41,911 nt of DNA from CAMBDS01 sp964355675 (GCA_964355675.1 CAYHEC010000028.1:1-41911), one strand, 5' to 3'. Positions 1-9,427 are shown, counted from the first letter of the stretch. Numbers and translations: made by a program. The notes: generated by a model not told the origin, from the letters alone.

Positions 1-138
1 ATCGACAATCAGGGGATCACCTCCTATCTGATCTCCAACTACTTCAACGTAGCCGCCTTAGTCCACGATGCTTTCGCTGTATTGGAAAACGTGGAAATCG
101 GTAACTACTACGAGTATAGTCCATTGAGCAGGGCGTGA
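1..138 (+). CDS. Encapsulin shell protein, family 2A (SrpI-like), C-terminal fragment
   Basis: This open frame enters from the left edge and stops at TGA 136-138, leaving the last 45 residues. It reads IDNQGITSYLISNYFNVAAL, then VHDAFAVLENVEIGNYYEY. From memory this aligns well with the C-terminus of Synechococcus elongatus SrpI (TYLVTLYTSLAVL, then DDALAVLDDV and a final EY), a family 2A encapsulin with the HK97 capsid fold. Such proteins self-assemble into a cytosolic icosahedral shell. The next gene, 61 nt downstream, is a cysteine desulfurase with a long disordered N-terminal extension, which is the characteristic cargo of this encapsulin family; this context strongly supports the call. 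Most of the protein lies outside the window, so intactness and any cyclic-nucleotide-binding insertion (as in family 2B) cannot be judged. An unrelated protein with a chance match is possible but unlikely. Confidence 0.85.
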   Translation: MDNQGITSYLISNYFNVAALVHDAFAVLENVEIGNYYEYSPLSRA

Positions 139-199
139 TCACACCTTTGCCTAAGGTGCCAAATCGTGACAATTAGAGCCTCTATATCAGTGGAGAACG

Positions 200-2872
200 A
201 TGTTATCGCTCGCTAAAAACCCAGTCGCTCTGGAATCGCTCGGTAATGACCCCGGCGGAGAGCTAAACGATGCAACACTGACTCGGATCATTCAGGACCT
301 CTATTCGCAGTTTCCCAAGGAAATCCCAGACTTGGGTCAATCGAACGCAGGAGTCCCGGAACAGACTTCTGAATCACTTCCCAATTTTGCTGAGCCGCTA
401 ACCCACGGGCTATTACAGCCGACTAAGCCCGAAATGAAACCTATGGTTGAGTTCGGAGAGTTGAGCATTCCCGGCGCTCCGCCTGTTAATGGCGCTCCGG
501 GAATGCCTGATGCTGAGGGGCCAATGAAAGGCGTCGGTGGCGGAGCCTCGCTACCATCTCCTCATTCTCCGGAAATGATGGCGCCCAGTCCTTCGCTTAA
601 TAAAATGGGCAACGATGAGGACTCAGACTCGAAGTCAGAGCCAGGCGAATCCGGATCGTTCAATCCCTATTTTATCGATTTTACTGGCATAGAACAATCA
701 ACGGGGGCGTTTGACGGTTCAAAAGTGCCGCTGACGCCCGGCTTGCAGAGCCTCCCCGTCGGCGGGAAGGGCTTTGTTGATCCTGCATCGGTCAAGCAAA
801 TTCCCGACAGCGGAACCTACCCTTCTTCCGCGAGCGCGGACAGGAGTGACGGAGCCGGAATGCCTCCGGGAATGTCAAACGCACCGCCAGACACGACCGG
901 ATTCGAACTCGATTTCAGTAAGTTAGGCTCGCCGTTCAAACCTCTAAATATGAGTCCTTTTCTATCCGAGACTGGCAGTCAGGAGGCATTACTCAGCAAA
1001 CCAATGTCCGGTATGCCTCAAACAGAGGGCTCTCAACAAGATAGTTTCTCGCCCTACTTCATGCCAGCCCTACCCAATGGTGTTCTAGGCGGAACTCCGG
1101 CAGGAATGCCTGTCAGTGGAGCATCGCCCTCCGATCCCAATCAGCTTGGCGCCCTCCAATCTCCCCACGCATCAGAAGCGGCGCTGAAAGGCACCCGAAA
1201 TGGCGACGGAATGACAGGGTTGAAACAGTCGCCACAAGGGATGGAATCAGGCGCACCATCCGCACAAGGCGCAGAAAGTGGAGGCGTTCTCTCTGATCAG
1301 CTTAATCTATCGAAACTCTCTCATGAAAGTTCCACCCTCCCGTACTTCATGTTCCCTGTCGGTAGCGACCAGCCCGGTACTCTACCATCACTCAACGATA
1401 CGAGCAGTTATCTCGACGTAAAAAATCTAAAGAGGATTACCGAACGCTTCAGCTTCGATGTCCCCAGAGTATTCCCCGGCGAAGATCCGGTCAGTACAAC
1501 TATTCGGGAGAAGATGGACCCGAAGAAGGATCACCCGATCGCGGAGGGAATCGCCCGAACACTGATCAAACCGTTCGCTCCGACCTTCGACACCAACATA
1601 TCGAGCTATTCGAATAAAAAGGGAGATGCGCAGGCGGAGAGTTCGGAAAGCTCCGACGACGGAAATTATCCGATCAAGAACGACTTTCCAGCGCTGAAAC
1701 AGAATGTCCATGGCAAGCCTCTGATCTGGCTCGACAGCGCCGCGACTTCCCAGAAGCCGTATGACGTGATCGAGAAAGTTAAAGAGTACTACCACCGGGA
1801 CAATTCAAACGTCCATCGCGGGGCGCACACTCTTGCCGCCCGATCGACCAATGCTTACGAGGAGGCTCGCGAGAAGGTTCAGGCATTTATTAAGGCAGAA
1901 TCGAAGAAGGAAATCGTTTTTGTGCGTGGAGCGACGGAAGGAATTAATCTCGTCGCACAATCTTGGGGCAGGAAGAACATCGGCAAGGGCGACGAAATCT
2001 TGCTGACTGAGATGGAGCACCATTCGAACATTGTACCTTGGCAGTTCCTTGCGCAAGAAAAGGGCGCTCGGATCAAGGTTGCTCCCTTCACTGACGTCGG
2101 CGAAATAGATCTGGAAGTCTTCGGGAAGCTGTTGAATGAGAAGACCAAGATCGTTGCTTTTACGCATGTATCCAACTCACTCGGGACTATCAATCCGGTG
2201 AAGCAGATGACCGGTATGGCTCATCAGTTCGGAGCTAAGGTTCTTGTTGACGCTTGCCAATCCGTGCCTCACATGCCGGTGAAGGTTCACGACATCAACT
2301 GCGACTTCCTCGTCTTCTCCGGGCACAAACTCTACGCGCCGACCGGTATCGGCGTGCTGTTCGGCAAGCGAGAACTTTTGGAAACAATGCCGCCCTGGCA
2401 AGGCGGTGGAAGCATGATCGTTGACGTGACCTTCGACCGGACCGTCTTTGCCGATATTCCAGCGAAATTTGAAGCTGGGACGGGTAACATCGCTGATGCG
2501 GTGGGACTTGGAGCCGCAATCGACTACCTCAACAAGGTCGGTATGGAAAACGTCGAGCGATTCGAGCAGGAGCTAATCAAGTACGGAATGGCGGCGCTAT
2601 CGGCGATTCCTGGTCTGCGCCTGATTGGAACAGCTCCAAACAAAGCGGGAGTCATCGCCTTTCTTATCGAAGGATATGACCCCGTGCAAATTGGAACATT
2701 TCTCGACCACGAGGGAATTGCCGTTCGTGCCGGTCATCACTGCGCCCAACCGGCCGTCAGGCATTACGGCGTAGAAGCAACGGTTCGGCCTTCACTGGGA
2801 ATCTATAACACCAAGAGCGATATAGACGCCCTGGTCAAAGCTCTTCACAAAGCAATAAAGGCACTAAAATAA
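200..2872 (+). CDS. Encapsulin-cargo cysteine desulfurase (SufS-like) with very long disordered N-terminal domain
   Basis: The C-terminal ~400 residues (about 490-890) are a group II PLP-dependent cysteine desulfurase, converting L-cysteine to alanine plus enzyme-bound persulfide. The PLP lysine is K710 in SGHK, the catalytic cysteine C848 in RAGHHCAQP, and the fold start is IWLDSAATSQKP. Residues 1 to about 490 are rich in Pro, Gly, Ser and Met and look largely disordered. They contain a three-times repeated aromatic motif (NPYFIDF ~155, SPYFMPA ~284, LPYFMFP ~380), a related SPFLSE (~252), an SKL motif twice (~240 and ~371), and a more ordered patch at 404-463. In S. elongatus the analogous extension, about 225 residues as I recall, is required for loading into the SrpI shell; this one is about twice that. 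A GGAGA ribosome-binding site precedes the ATG, and the gene follows the shell gene. Function as encapsulated cargo is inference from architecture and context. Confidence 0.93.
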   Translation: MLSLAKNPVALESLGNDPGGELNDATLTRIIQDLYSQFPKEIPDLGQSNAGVPEQTSESLPNFAEPLTHGLLQPTKPEMKPMVEFGELSIPGAPPVNGAPGMPDAEGPMKGVGGGASLPSPHSPEMMAPSPSLNKMGNDEDSDSKSEPGESGSFNPYFIDFTGIEQSTGAFDGSKVPLTPGLQSLPVGGKGFVDPASVKQIPDSGTYPSSASADRSDGAGMPPGMSNAPPDTTGFELDFSKLGSPFKPLNMSPFLSETGSQEALLSKPMSGMPQTEGSQQDSFSPYFMPALPNGVLGGTPAGMPVSGASPSDPNQLGALQSPHASEAALKGTRNGDGMTGLKQSPQGMESGAPSAQGAESGGVLSDQLNLSKLSHESSTLPYFMFPVGSDQPGTLPSLNDTSSYLDVKNLKRITERFSFDVPRVFPGEDPVSTTIREKMDPKKDHPIAEGIARTLIKPFAPTFDTNISSYSNKKGDAQAESSESSDDGNYPIKNDFPALKQNVHGKPLIWLDSAATSQKPYDVIEKVKEYYHRDNSNVHRGAHTLAARSTNAYEEAREKVQAFIKAESKKEIVFVRGATEGINLVAQSWGRKNIGKGDEILLTEMEHHSNIVPWQFLAQEKGARIKVAPFTDVGEIDLEVFGKLLNEKTKIVAFTHVSNSLGTINPVKQMTGMAHQFGAKVLVDACQSVPHMPVKVHDINCDFLVFSGHKLYAPTGIGVLFGKRELLETMPPWQGGGSMIVDVTFDRTVFADIPAKFEAGTGNIADAVGLGAAIDYLNKVGMENVERFEQELIKYGMAALSAIPGLRLIGTAPNKAGVIAFLIEGYDPVQIGTFLDHEGIAVRAGHHCAQPAVRHYGVEATVRPSLGIYNTKSDIDALVKALHKAIKALK

Positions 2873-2888
2873 GCCGCGGGAGAGGATA

Positions 2889-3458
2889 ATGAGATTGATT
2901 ATCTGGTTCATGGGAAAGATGATGGATCGATTCGTGGCGCTCAAATACGACGATAAAGTCCAAATCATGAACATGATGGCTGATAAGATGCTGAACAACA
3001 TCTCCGACGAAGAAAAATTGGCGTTGACAAAGGATATTTCACTGAAATTCTTCGATTTGATGATCAAGTACTCCTCAAATTCCGACCGAATGGCGCTCAT
3101 GTCATCCATGTTCAGTCCGGAGATGGTTCAGAAGCTGGTTATGGAAATGGCTCCCGGAATGATCGCCGCCTCATTTAAAAACATGAGCGGCGATGAGAAG
3201 CAGAAAATGATGCTCGACATGATGCCAAAGCCTGAGGATATTGAGAAGCAGATCAAAGCGATGCTACCAGAGATTTTAAAAGGACAGATGGGTGGCCAGG
3301 AGATGCCCCTTCCACCCCGACCGCCAATGCTAGGCAGGCCGCTTGCTCCGGCGTCGGCTCAACCCACCGCCAAACCACCAGCTATCACCAAGCGGGTAGA
3401 TCCCACCGACTCGATGCCTGTTCCTTCTCCGAAGATGGGTGGAATGTTTCGATTTTGA
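2889..3458 (+). CDS. Methionine-rich helical protein with Pro-rich tail, possible encapsulin-operon component
   Basis: I do not recognise a family. The 189-residue protein has 28 methionines (about 15 percent). Residues ~1-130 look alpha-helical, with loosely repeated Met-rich amphipathic segments containing ISDEEK, FSPEM and MSGDEK turns. Residues ~131-189 are a Pro-rich, probably disordered tail (MPLPPRPPM, SMPVPSPKM) ending in GGMFRF. There is no signal peptide. The start lies 16 nt after the desulfurase stop, with GGAGAGG just upstream of the ATG, so it is probably cotranscribed with shell and cargo. The tail resembles the desulfurase extension in Pro/Met composition, so it might be a second cargo using a C-terminal loading tail. 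That is inference. Met richness could also reflect metal binding or an oxidant sink. Confidence 0.8.
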   Translation: MRLIIWFMGKMMDRFVALKYDDKVQIMNMMADKMLNNISDEEKLALTKDISLKFFDLMIKYSSNSDRMALMSSMFSPEMVQKLVMEMAPGMIAASFKNMSGDEKQKMMLDMMPKPEDIEKQIKAMLPEILKGQMGGQEMPLPPRPPMLGRPLAPASAQPTAKPPAITKRVDPTDSMPVPSPKMGGMFRF

Positions 3459-3475
3459 CTCCCGTTATTGTGGCT

Positions 3476-3507
3476 CTTGGAGGGCGGGTTTAAACCCGCC
3501 CTCCAAG
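3476..3507. repeat. Perfect 32-nt palindrome (GGAGGGCGG stem family)
   Basis: The two 16-nt arms (first arm CTTGGAGGGCGGGTTT) are perfect reverse complements. Variants of the same stem recur at 13714-13914, 17430-17519 and 41847-41911. It lies between the convergent encapsulin operon and the gingipain-like gene. Confidence 0.9.
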
Positions 3508-3534
3508 TCTATAAAATTAAATGCCCCCGTAATA

Positions 3535-3564
3535 GAAGACCCGAACCATCTGGTTCGGGTCTTC
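3535..3564. terminator. Terminator-like hairpin between convergent genes
   Basis: Arms GAAGACCCGAACC and GGTTCGGGTCTTC form a strong stem with a short loop, between a plus-strand gene ending at 3458 and a minus-strand gene ending at 3599. No U-tract follows on either strand, so it may be a bidirectional 3' end structure rather than a classical Rho-independent terminator. Confidence 0.5.
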
Positions 3565-3598
3565 TCTATCCGCAAGAGATTGCAGTTGTTGAATGATA

Positions 3599-6500
3599 CT
3601 ATCTCAGCAGAGCAACCTTGGCAAGTTCCATTCTGCCTGCTTTTTCAAGCCGAAGCACATAAATTCCTGATGACAGCTTTCCCGCATCCCAGGCGATGCT
3701 GTAATAACCGACTTCAGGCGTCTTATCAAATAAAACCTCAACCTTTCGACCCAACAAATCATATACCGACAATGTCGTTTTTTCTGGTTGATCCACTCCA
3801 AATCTGATGGTCGTTCTTGAGTTAAAAGGTATCGGATGGATGGACTCAAAACCAAACTCCACCGGAATTGTTGGATCGGTATCTGAAGAGAGTGGAAGGA
3901 TGTTGATAATGAACGGCTCACGACAATACATCGTGTCCTGTCCAACCGTAGCCGTAACCCACCACATCAAAGGCCCCTCAAGAAGAATGTATCGCCTAAG
4001 CGTATCAAGACCGATCAAGTTGAAGGTGTCGGAAACAGTGTAATGAGCTGACTCACCATTGGCGGTGAACCACTGGACATAAGTTACGGTATCCTCACGC
4101 CAGGGATCGATAAACGGCTCCCAGACGAAGCGAACTTCCGGCAGGTGACGTCTCTGTTCGTAAATGGTGTCGCCATTGACAGGCAAAAGCAGATCGAATG
4201 GTTGCAAAATTGGGTCGCCGCCTACCGTCAGTTCGATATCTAAATGCGCGACGCCGCTATCGGCGTTGTGACGGAACAGCATCTCGCCGACAAAAAAAGT
4301 ATCAGGAAGATCGGCGGCGTCTAAGGATAATGTCAGGGCTTGAGCTTCTCCTGCCTCTACCCTGCCGCCCCAGAGACTCAAATCCATCCAATCCTTGCGG
4401 GCTGAAAGCTGATGGATATCAACCCGGTCTCCCCCGCCAACCGCCGAGATGTTCTGGATGCTCATAAACACCCAGCTATAAACGTCGAACTCGTTGGTAA
4501 TCCAAGCGCTTTGTTGCCCACTCGAAGAAGAATCCTGCGGAATCTCGATTACGGTCATTGTGTCGCCGGTCTCGACGTTCATTTTTGTAACGAACGAAGG
4601 TGTGCCAGAAGGATGGTTTACAATGTATAGGTCATACCCATCGGGGTCTTCTGGCCAGTAACCAAGACCGTACATGCGTAAACTATGACGGCTTAGAGCG
4701 CCTTCGAGCACGTTACCTTCGAGATCGCATCTAACGATTGTTGCAGTGGTTGTACCACAAAGGTAGAGAACGCCCTCTTCACTATTGTAAGCGATGTATT
4801 GGCTCGGATTCAACGGGTCATCCCAGCTCGTCACAACCTGTCCCTCGGTTGTCAGGCAGTAGATCGTATCTTCGCCCGCGGCCCAAATATTATTGCCGTC
4901 CCATTCCATATCCTTATAGCCGTAACGTGATGAGCCGATCTGCTCGAGCCTGTTAATAAGTTCACCGTCACGATTCAGGACGTAGATCATATTTGCGGAG
5001 TCGATCCCGTTTGCACCGGAAAGGAAGAACTTATCTTGTGCGAATATAACACCTTCGACTCTATCGTCATCGGTGATTCGGCTAACATTGTAGGAACGCC
5101 TCAGTTCCCAGGGGTCTGCGTTGGCGTCCCCTATCAAACGTTTCTCGGCTGTCCAATCCAGCGGGCCATTGCCACTATTGGTGATGGTCAAATCCTGACT
5201 GAATTGTTGGTCGTTGGCGAGCATAACTCTTACGTCGTCGTCACTTAGAAGGAACTCTGGGTGCAAAAGACTGACATTGATCTCCAATGAGTCTCCCTCC
5301 TGAACACCCCCTTCTACGACAACAGTTGAGTCGTTGTAGCCCTGCTTTCGAAATGTGATGGAGAACTCCATTTCGGCGAGGGCGCCTAATATACGCCAAA
5401 AACCATCCTCATCGGTCTCGGTGAAGAATCCGTGACCGGTGAAAACGATCGCCCCTTCGATCCCGTTTCCTGTCTCAGCATCTGTAACCCTGCCAAATAG
5501 ACCACAGGCGCGGTATTCAAAACTGGTGGCAAATTTGATAGCCCGTCGATTTTGTATCTCGGCATTTGTAACAGGATACACATTCCTCCAGACGTAACTG
5601 ACGCCGGTTTTACAATCTGGACTGCTGATACCGACGGATGGGAAGGGTACGCCAGATCCCCACTCGGTATCGCCCACGCGGATATTCGAGATGATCTCAA
5701 CTTGCCGATACTGAAACAGAATGTCCTGATCGCCAGTTTCAGTGATCCATATATCATGGTCATAAAGAATCACTTGAAACGTCAGTTCAATATCATCGCC
5801 ATGCCTTGGATATTGCATTCTCGACCATTCGATGATGTATTGACCGCGATCCTCATCGTAACAAACCAGAACCCGCGAATTTTCGCCAATCCGCAGGTCA
5901 GTCCACAGCGGAGCAATCATTCCCGCTCCGCCACCGATACCCCGGTCAAGCGGGAAATTCTGGAAGTTGACGACGCCGGGTTGTTCACCCATGGCAATGA
6001 ATCCGTTCGAGGCGACCGTAATGTGATCGAAAAGCTCTCCATAGAATTGAGTTTGAAAAGGCAGTTCAATCACTTGTGCTTCGCCGATGTCATTTTGCAC
6101 CTGACCATCCAAATTAAGGCGAACTCCTTCGAATTCAGCATTTTCAATAGCTGGATTTATTTCGATCCATTCATATTCCGGAGCGGCGTCCCAATCCTGA
6201 TCTGTATCGTCGAAGCAGATATAGCCATAAGCATCAGGCCCCTGTGGAGCACTCTCACGAGGCGTTCGCACCTGCAATTCGAAATCGACCGTATCACGCC
6301 AGCCCTCGTCCGACGTGACCGCTAACAATACTTTATGCCGAGTTCCCGGTGGAACGACTCGATTCCCCGCGATCGTGAATGGATCGCCATTAAGCTGTGC
6401 TCGCCTATCTATCCGGATGGCTGGGAAAAATGATTCTTCCGCCAAGACATTGACGCCTAATCCGAGACTCTGGAGTGACGCAATCAGCGGCGGCGAATCC

Positions 6501-9067
6501 ATCCTGCCAATATTGTGTATGAATAAATCAAACTCAAATACAGAATCCGGAATGACGTCACCACCAACGATCTCACTTAAGACGAAAGCAGGTGCAACAG
6601 GATCCAGACGAATCGCCGTTTCCGATTGCCCTCCCTCAAATGAAAAATCAATCTTGATAATCGGACGGCTTTCCGGATGGACGCTTCCGTCCGGACATGA
6701 TCGATGCAGGCGGATAATCACCGATTGGTTGGCAAACGCCTCATCCCCGACTCCGATGTCTTCGAAAGTAATACGGTTTTCCTCAATAACTTCTACCCAT
6801 GGCGATGCTGAAGTTACCGTCGCCGTCACTCCAGTAAGCGTCCGGTTGCCAACATTTCGCGCTTGTAAAGTCAGAAAATGTGTTTCGCCAGGATTAGGAT
6901 CCTCGTCACCGTTGCCCTCACGCTCATCGAGAGTGAAGTTAGCAAGCTCGATAGCAACGGCTTGAATTTCAAATTCACGTTGGAGGAAAAATGGTTTGAT
7001 ATCACGACCAGTGACCGTAATGTATAACGGCGTGCCTTCGATGAATGCGTCCGCTTCATCGAAAAGGAAAAAGGCGCGGCCATCGGCGTCAGAAAGAGTT
7101 GACTTTACTTTGTATCCGTCATAATCTGCAAATTCATTGGGATCAGCAGGCAAATCCCCTGGCGCATAGAACGTCACCGTAGCATCCTGAACCGGTTCGT
7201 CCTCCATGTCATTTACTTGCACAGTAAAAAGTCGTCGCGTAGGTTCCGTTCCCGTCAGAAGTTCTGCCTCAACAAGACGAGGTGTTCCCAGCCACGGTTG
7301 CAGTCCCGGATCGCCGATGACGTCAAAATCCGTCCTCATCATGGGGTGGATAAGTGCCTGATTATATTGGATGTTTGGCATATCACGCGCGAAGTTAGTC
7401 AGTGCGTAAAGTCGTGCCAAACCCAATGGCAGGTCATGAGCCAGAAATCCGCTGACCATCTCCGCCCATATCATGTTGCAAGCCAACTTGGATGGATCGG
7501 TACTTAGCTCTCCCCAAGTGAAGCATTCGGCGACAACGCCTCGCAGATGCTGTCCATCGCCTTCCCGAAAGAGCATAGTGCCCGGCCGATCGGAATGAAT
7601 GGCGCTGGTGAAGTAAATTGGAAAAACGACGTTGTCATTGACGCCCTGCAGTTGGTTGGTCCAATAATTATTTTCTGCTCGTCCCATCATAAGATTGGTT
7701 CGCTCATTAACGCGGTCACGAAGCCATGGTCCAATTATTTGAGCGTTTTGATCGAACTCCCATCTTTCGTAAAAGGGTATATCTTCAAAACCGATATGCC
7801 TAAGCAACTCAGCCGCCCAGCGAACTTCCAGATGTTGGCCCGGATGCCAGGAATTAAATTCGCCATGTCCCCAATGCTGTGAAAACGCCGCCGCGCGACC
7901 AAACCATTCCGGGTTCTCCATATAGGGATTTGCTTCATAACCAAGAGTCTTTCCAACTGCTAATTCAAGCGTCGGCTGACTGCCTGATATCCACCGAGAA
8001 ATGCCAACATCGAGAAATTCATCATCGCCTTCCAAACACGCATAAAGGTAATCGGCATGATTCCCCTGCCCTCCCCAATTACTCACACCCGGATCAGCCT
8101 CCAACATCCATACCGCCTGTGGACCTACCGCATAAGTATTGCGATCTCCAACCAACAGGATTTCGTCAAACGGGTCTATCCCGGCGTCGATATAATCGTC
8201 ATATCGGGCTTGAATCGCCGTTTTAACTGTATTTGAGGAGCGAGCATCGCCATCGGAAAGGTTTAAAATATCAACCTGATAGCCCGCTTTGCGTCGCCAC
8301 TCAATGAACGGGCGGATAAATCGCAGGCAATTCGTGTTTGTGACAATCAAATAATGACCTTCTGGACGGTCAGGGTTGTCGCGCCCCGGATCGTCGCGAC
8401 CGACTTCGCCACCATTGATTGCCAGCGCTTGGATTAATTTATTGAATGTCCGATTTCTCACCCGTAGGTCAGAACGTGTAACCGGATTGACGGCTTCACC
8501 CCCAACCGAACGAATTTCCGTAATGATCCGGTCGTAAAAAAGGTAGTGCGGCGAACAACTGTCAGTCCCACTTACGTATTGTATCGGATAAACAGTCACC
8601 TTAACCATCCGCACGCCGCGGATGATGAACGGCGAACCCATCTCGGCAACCACTGGAGGATAGATGCTGTTATCGTCGAGTGATTCCATCACCATACCCG
8701 GCGTCGCCTCCAGCAGGAGCGGCGGCAATTCAGCATTCACCAAGCGTGGTTCTGAGGGCGTAACGACTAATTCGAGATTGGAATTTGGTGAAACCACTAC
8801 GAACCGGCATACCGCTGGTAGAACCGGGCGACCGGGAGAGTAGGTAGTCGCTTCATCTGGAAGTAAATGTGAAGAAAATTGCTGGCCGCCTTGTTCGATA
8901 GTCGTAGAATTAAGATCTTTGAGATCACATTGCAGGACTACGGCTTCGGGCGAGGAAGAAATCAGTTCAATGTTTTTGTATTCCGACGCAGGATCGGTAC
9001 GAGTTGCGCCAAAAACACTGCTCGAAATCAGCAGAAAAGTGAGAAGGAAGGTGGTTGACGATTGCAT
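3599..9067 (-). CDS. Giant secreted gingipain-fold (C25-like) protein with T9SS sorting domain, catalytic residues apparently lost
   Basis: The 1822-residue protein starts with a signal peptide (1-20, ending SSSVFG). Residues ~25-200 resemble a C25 propeptide and ~235-595 a gingipain-type domain: GHYLIVTN, DEILLVGD, the ADYLYACLEGDDEFLDVGIS strand and a closing DVIGDPGLQPW. The usual catalytic GHG is GRA here (MMGRAENNYW, ~460), and the strand that normally carries the catalytic Cys reads FPIYFTSAIHS (~482), so it is probably a pseudopeptidase. Downstream come Ig/CARDB-like domains, a nidogen-like beta domain (VASNGFIAMG), a carboxypeptidase-regulatory-like domain (GRVTDAETGNGIEGA), a beta-propeller-like segment and a C-terminal T9SS type A domain (PIPFNSRTTIRF to the end). 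It is likely exported through the outer membrane and anchored or released there. ATG 9065-9067 is chosen because it begins the signal peptide; its ribosome-binding site is weak. Confidence 0.9.
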   Translation of the reverse strand: MQSSTTFLLTFLLISSSVFGATRTDPASEYKNIELISSSPEAVVLQCDLKDLNSTTIEQGGQQFSSHLLPDEATTYSPGRPVLPAVCRFVVVSPNSNLELVVTPSEPRLVNAELPPLLLEATPGMVMESLDDNSIYPPVVAEMGSPFIIRGVRMVKVTVYPIQYVSGTDSCSPHYLFYDRIITEIRSVGGEAVNPVTRSDLRVRNRTFNKLIQALAINGGEVGRDDPGRDNPDRPEGHYLIVTNTNCLRFIRPFIEWRRKAGYQVDILNLSDGDARSSNTVKTAIQARYDDYIDAGIDPFDEILLVGDRNTYAVGPQAVWMLEADPGVSNWGGQGNHADYLYACLEGDDEFLDVGISRWISGSQPTLELAVGKTLGYEANPYMENPEWFGRAAAFSQHWGHGEFNSWHPGQHLEVRWAAELLRHIGFEDIPFYERWEFDQNAQIIGPWLRDRVNERTNLMMGRAENNYWTNQLQGVNDNVVFPIYFTSAIHSDRPGTMLFREGDGQHLRGVVAECFTWGELSTDPSKLACNMIWAEMVSGFLAHDLPLGLARLYALTNFARDMPNIQYNQALIHPMMRTDFDVIGDPGLQPWLGTPRLVEAELLTGTEPTRRLFTVQVNDMEDEPVQDATVTFYAPGDLPADPNEFADYDGYKVKSTLSDADGRAFFLFDEADAFIEGTPLYITVTGRDIKPFFLQREFEIQAVAIELANFTLDEREGNGDEDPNPGETHFLTLQARNVGNRTLTGVTATVTSASPWVEVIEENRITFEDIGVGDEAFANQSVIIRLHRSCPDGSVHPESRPIIKIDFSFEGGQSETAIRLDPVAPAFVLSEIVGGDVIPDSVFEFDLFIHNIGRMDSPPLIASLQSLGLGVNVLAEESFFPAIRIDRRAQLNGDPFTIAGNRVVPPGTRHKVLLAVTSDEGWRDTVDFELQVRTPRESAPQGPDAYGYICFDDTDQDWDAAPEYEWIEINPAIENAEFEGVRLNLDGQVQNDIGEAQVIELPFQTQFYGELFDHITVASNGFIAMGEQPGVVNFQNFPLDRGIGGGAGMIAPLWTDLRIGENSRVLVCYDEDRGQYIIEWSRMQYPRHGDDIELTFQVILYDHDIWITETGDQDILFQYRQVEIISNIRVGDTEWGSGVPFPSVGISSPDCKTGVSYVWRNVYPVTNAEIQNRRAIKFATSFEYRACGLFGRVTDAETGNGIEGAIVFTGHGFFTETDEDGFWRILGALAEMEFSITFRKQGYNDSTVVVEGGVQEGDSLEINVSLLHPEFLLSDDDVRVMLANDQQFSQDLTITNSGNGPLDWTAEKRLIGDANADPWELRRSYNVSRITDDDRVEGVIFAQDKFFLSGANGIDSANMIYVLNRDGELINRLEQIGSSRYGYKDMEWDGNNIWAAGEDTIYCLTTEGQVVTSWDDPLNPSQYIAYNSEEGVLYLCGTTTATIVRCDLEGNVLEGALSRHSLRMYGLGYWPEDPDGYDLYIVNHPSGTPSFVTKMNVETGDTMTVIEIPQDSSSSGQQSAWITNEFDVYSWVFMSIQNISAVGGGDRVDIHQLSARKDWMDLSLWGGRVEAGEAQALTLSLDAADLPDTFFVGEMLFRHNADSGVAHLDIELTVGGDPILQPFDLLLPVNGDTIYEQRRHLPEVRFVWEPFIDPWREDTVTYVQWFTANGESAHYTVSDTFNLIGLDTLRRYILLEGPLMWWVTATVGQDTMYCREPFIINILPLSSDTDPTIPVEFGFESIHPIPFNSRTTIRFGVDQPEKTTLSVYDLLGRKVEVLFDKTPEVGYYSIAWDAGKLSSGIYVLRLEKAGRMELAKVALLR

Positions 9068-9296
9068 AATTCCCGAACCTTTATTTTCGTGGTGGACGGC
9101 ATACCCCCAGAATGGTATAGGTGAAATAAATCGCCATTACCGTTTACTATAGAGGACTGTTCCGTTCGTGGAATTTAAGTCAAGGCAGGTATTTTGCCTC
9201 TCAGAGCGCATCATCCTACAAGCTAATGCATTTTTGTAAAATTCCAAATATTTGTCGAAAAATTATAAAAAATATTTTCCCTCGATTCTGTCTAAA

Positions 9297-9427
9297 GAGC
9301 CTGTCCGAGAATACTAAAGTGTGTGTCGCAGGGTGTCCTCACCCTGCGACAAATAATTGTAAATCAGCATCTTTACCGCAGGGTGAGGACACCCTGCGGC
9401 AAGTAATCCACATTCTTGGACAGACTC
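9297..9427. repeat. Composite inverted repeat: outer arms around two CGCAGGGTG hairpins
   Basis: Outer arms GAGCCTGTCCGAGAAT (9297-9312) and ATTCTTGGACAGACTC (9412-9427) pair over 16 nt with two mismatches. Inside are two palindromes, 9325-9350 (arms GTCGCAGGGTG / CACCCTGCGAC) and 9376-9399 (CCGCAGGGTG / CACCCTGCGG), with loops that are reverse complements (TCCT and AGGA). The layout resembles a short terminal-inverted-repeat unit. Confidence 0.8.

Noticed and set aside
1..138. Prophage capsid fragment
   Set aside because: The HK97-like tail matches SrpI better and the neighbour is a desulfurase, with no phage genes nearby.
5552..6965. Plus-strand open frames antisense to the giant C25-like gene
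   Set aside because: They lack domain signatures and start signals and mirror a clearly coding minus-strand gene.
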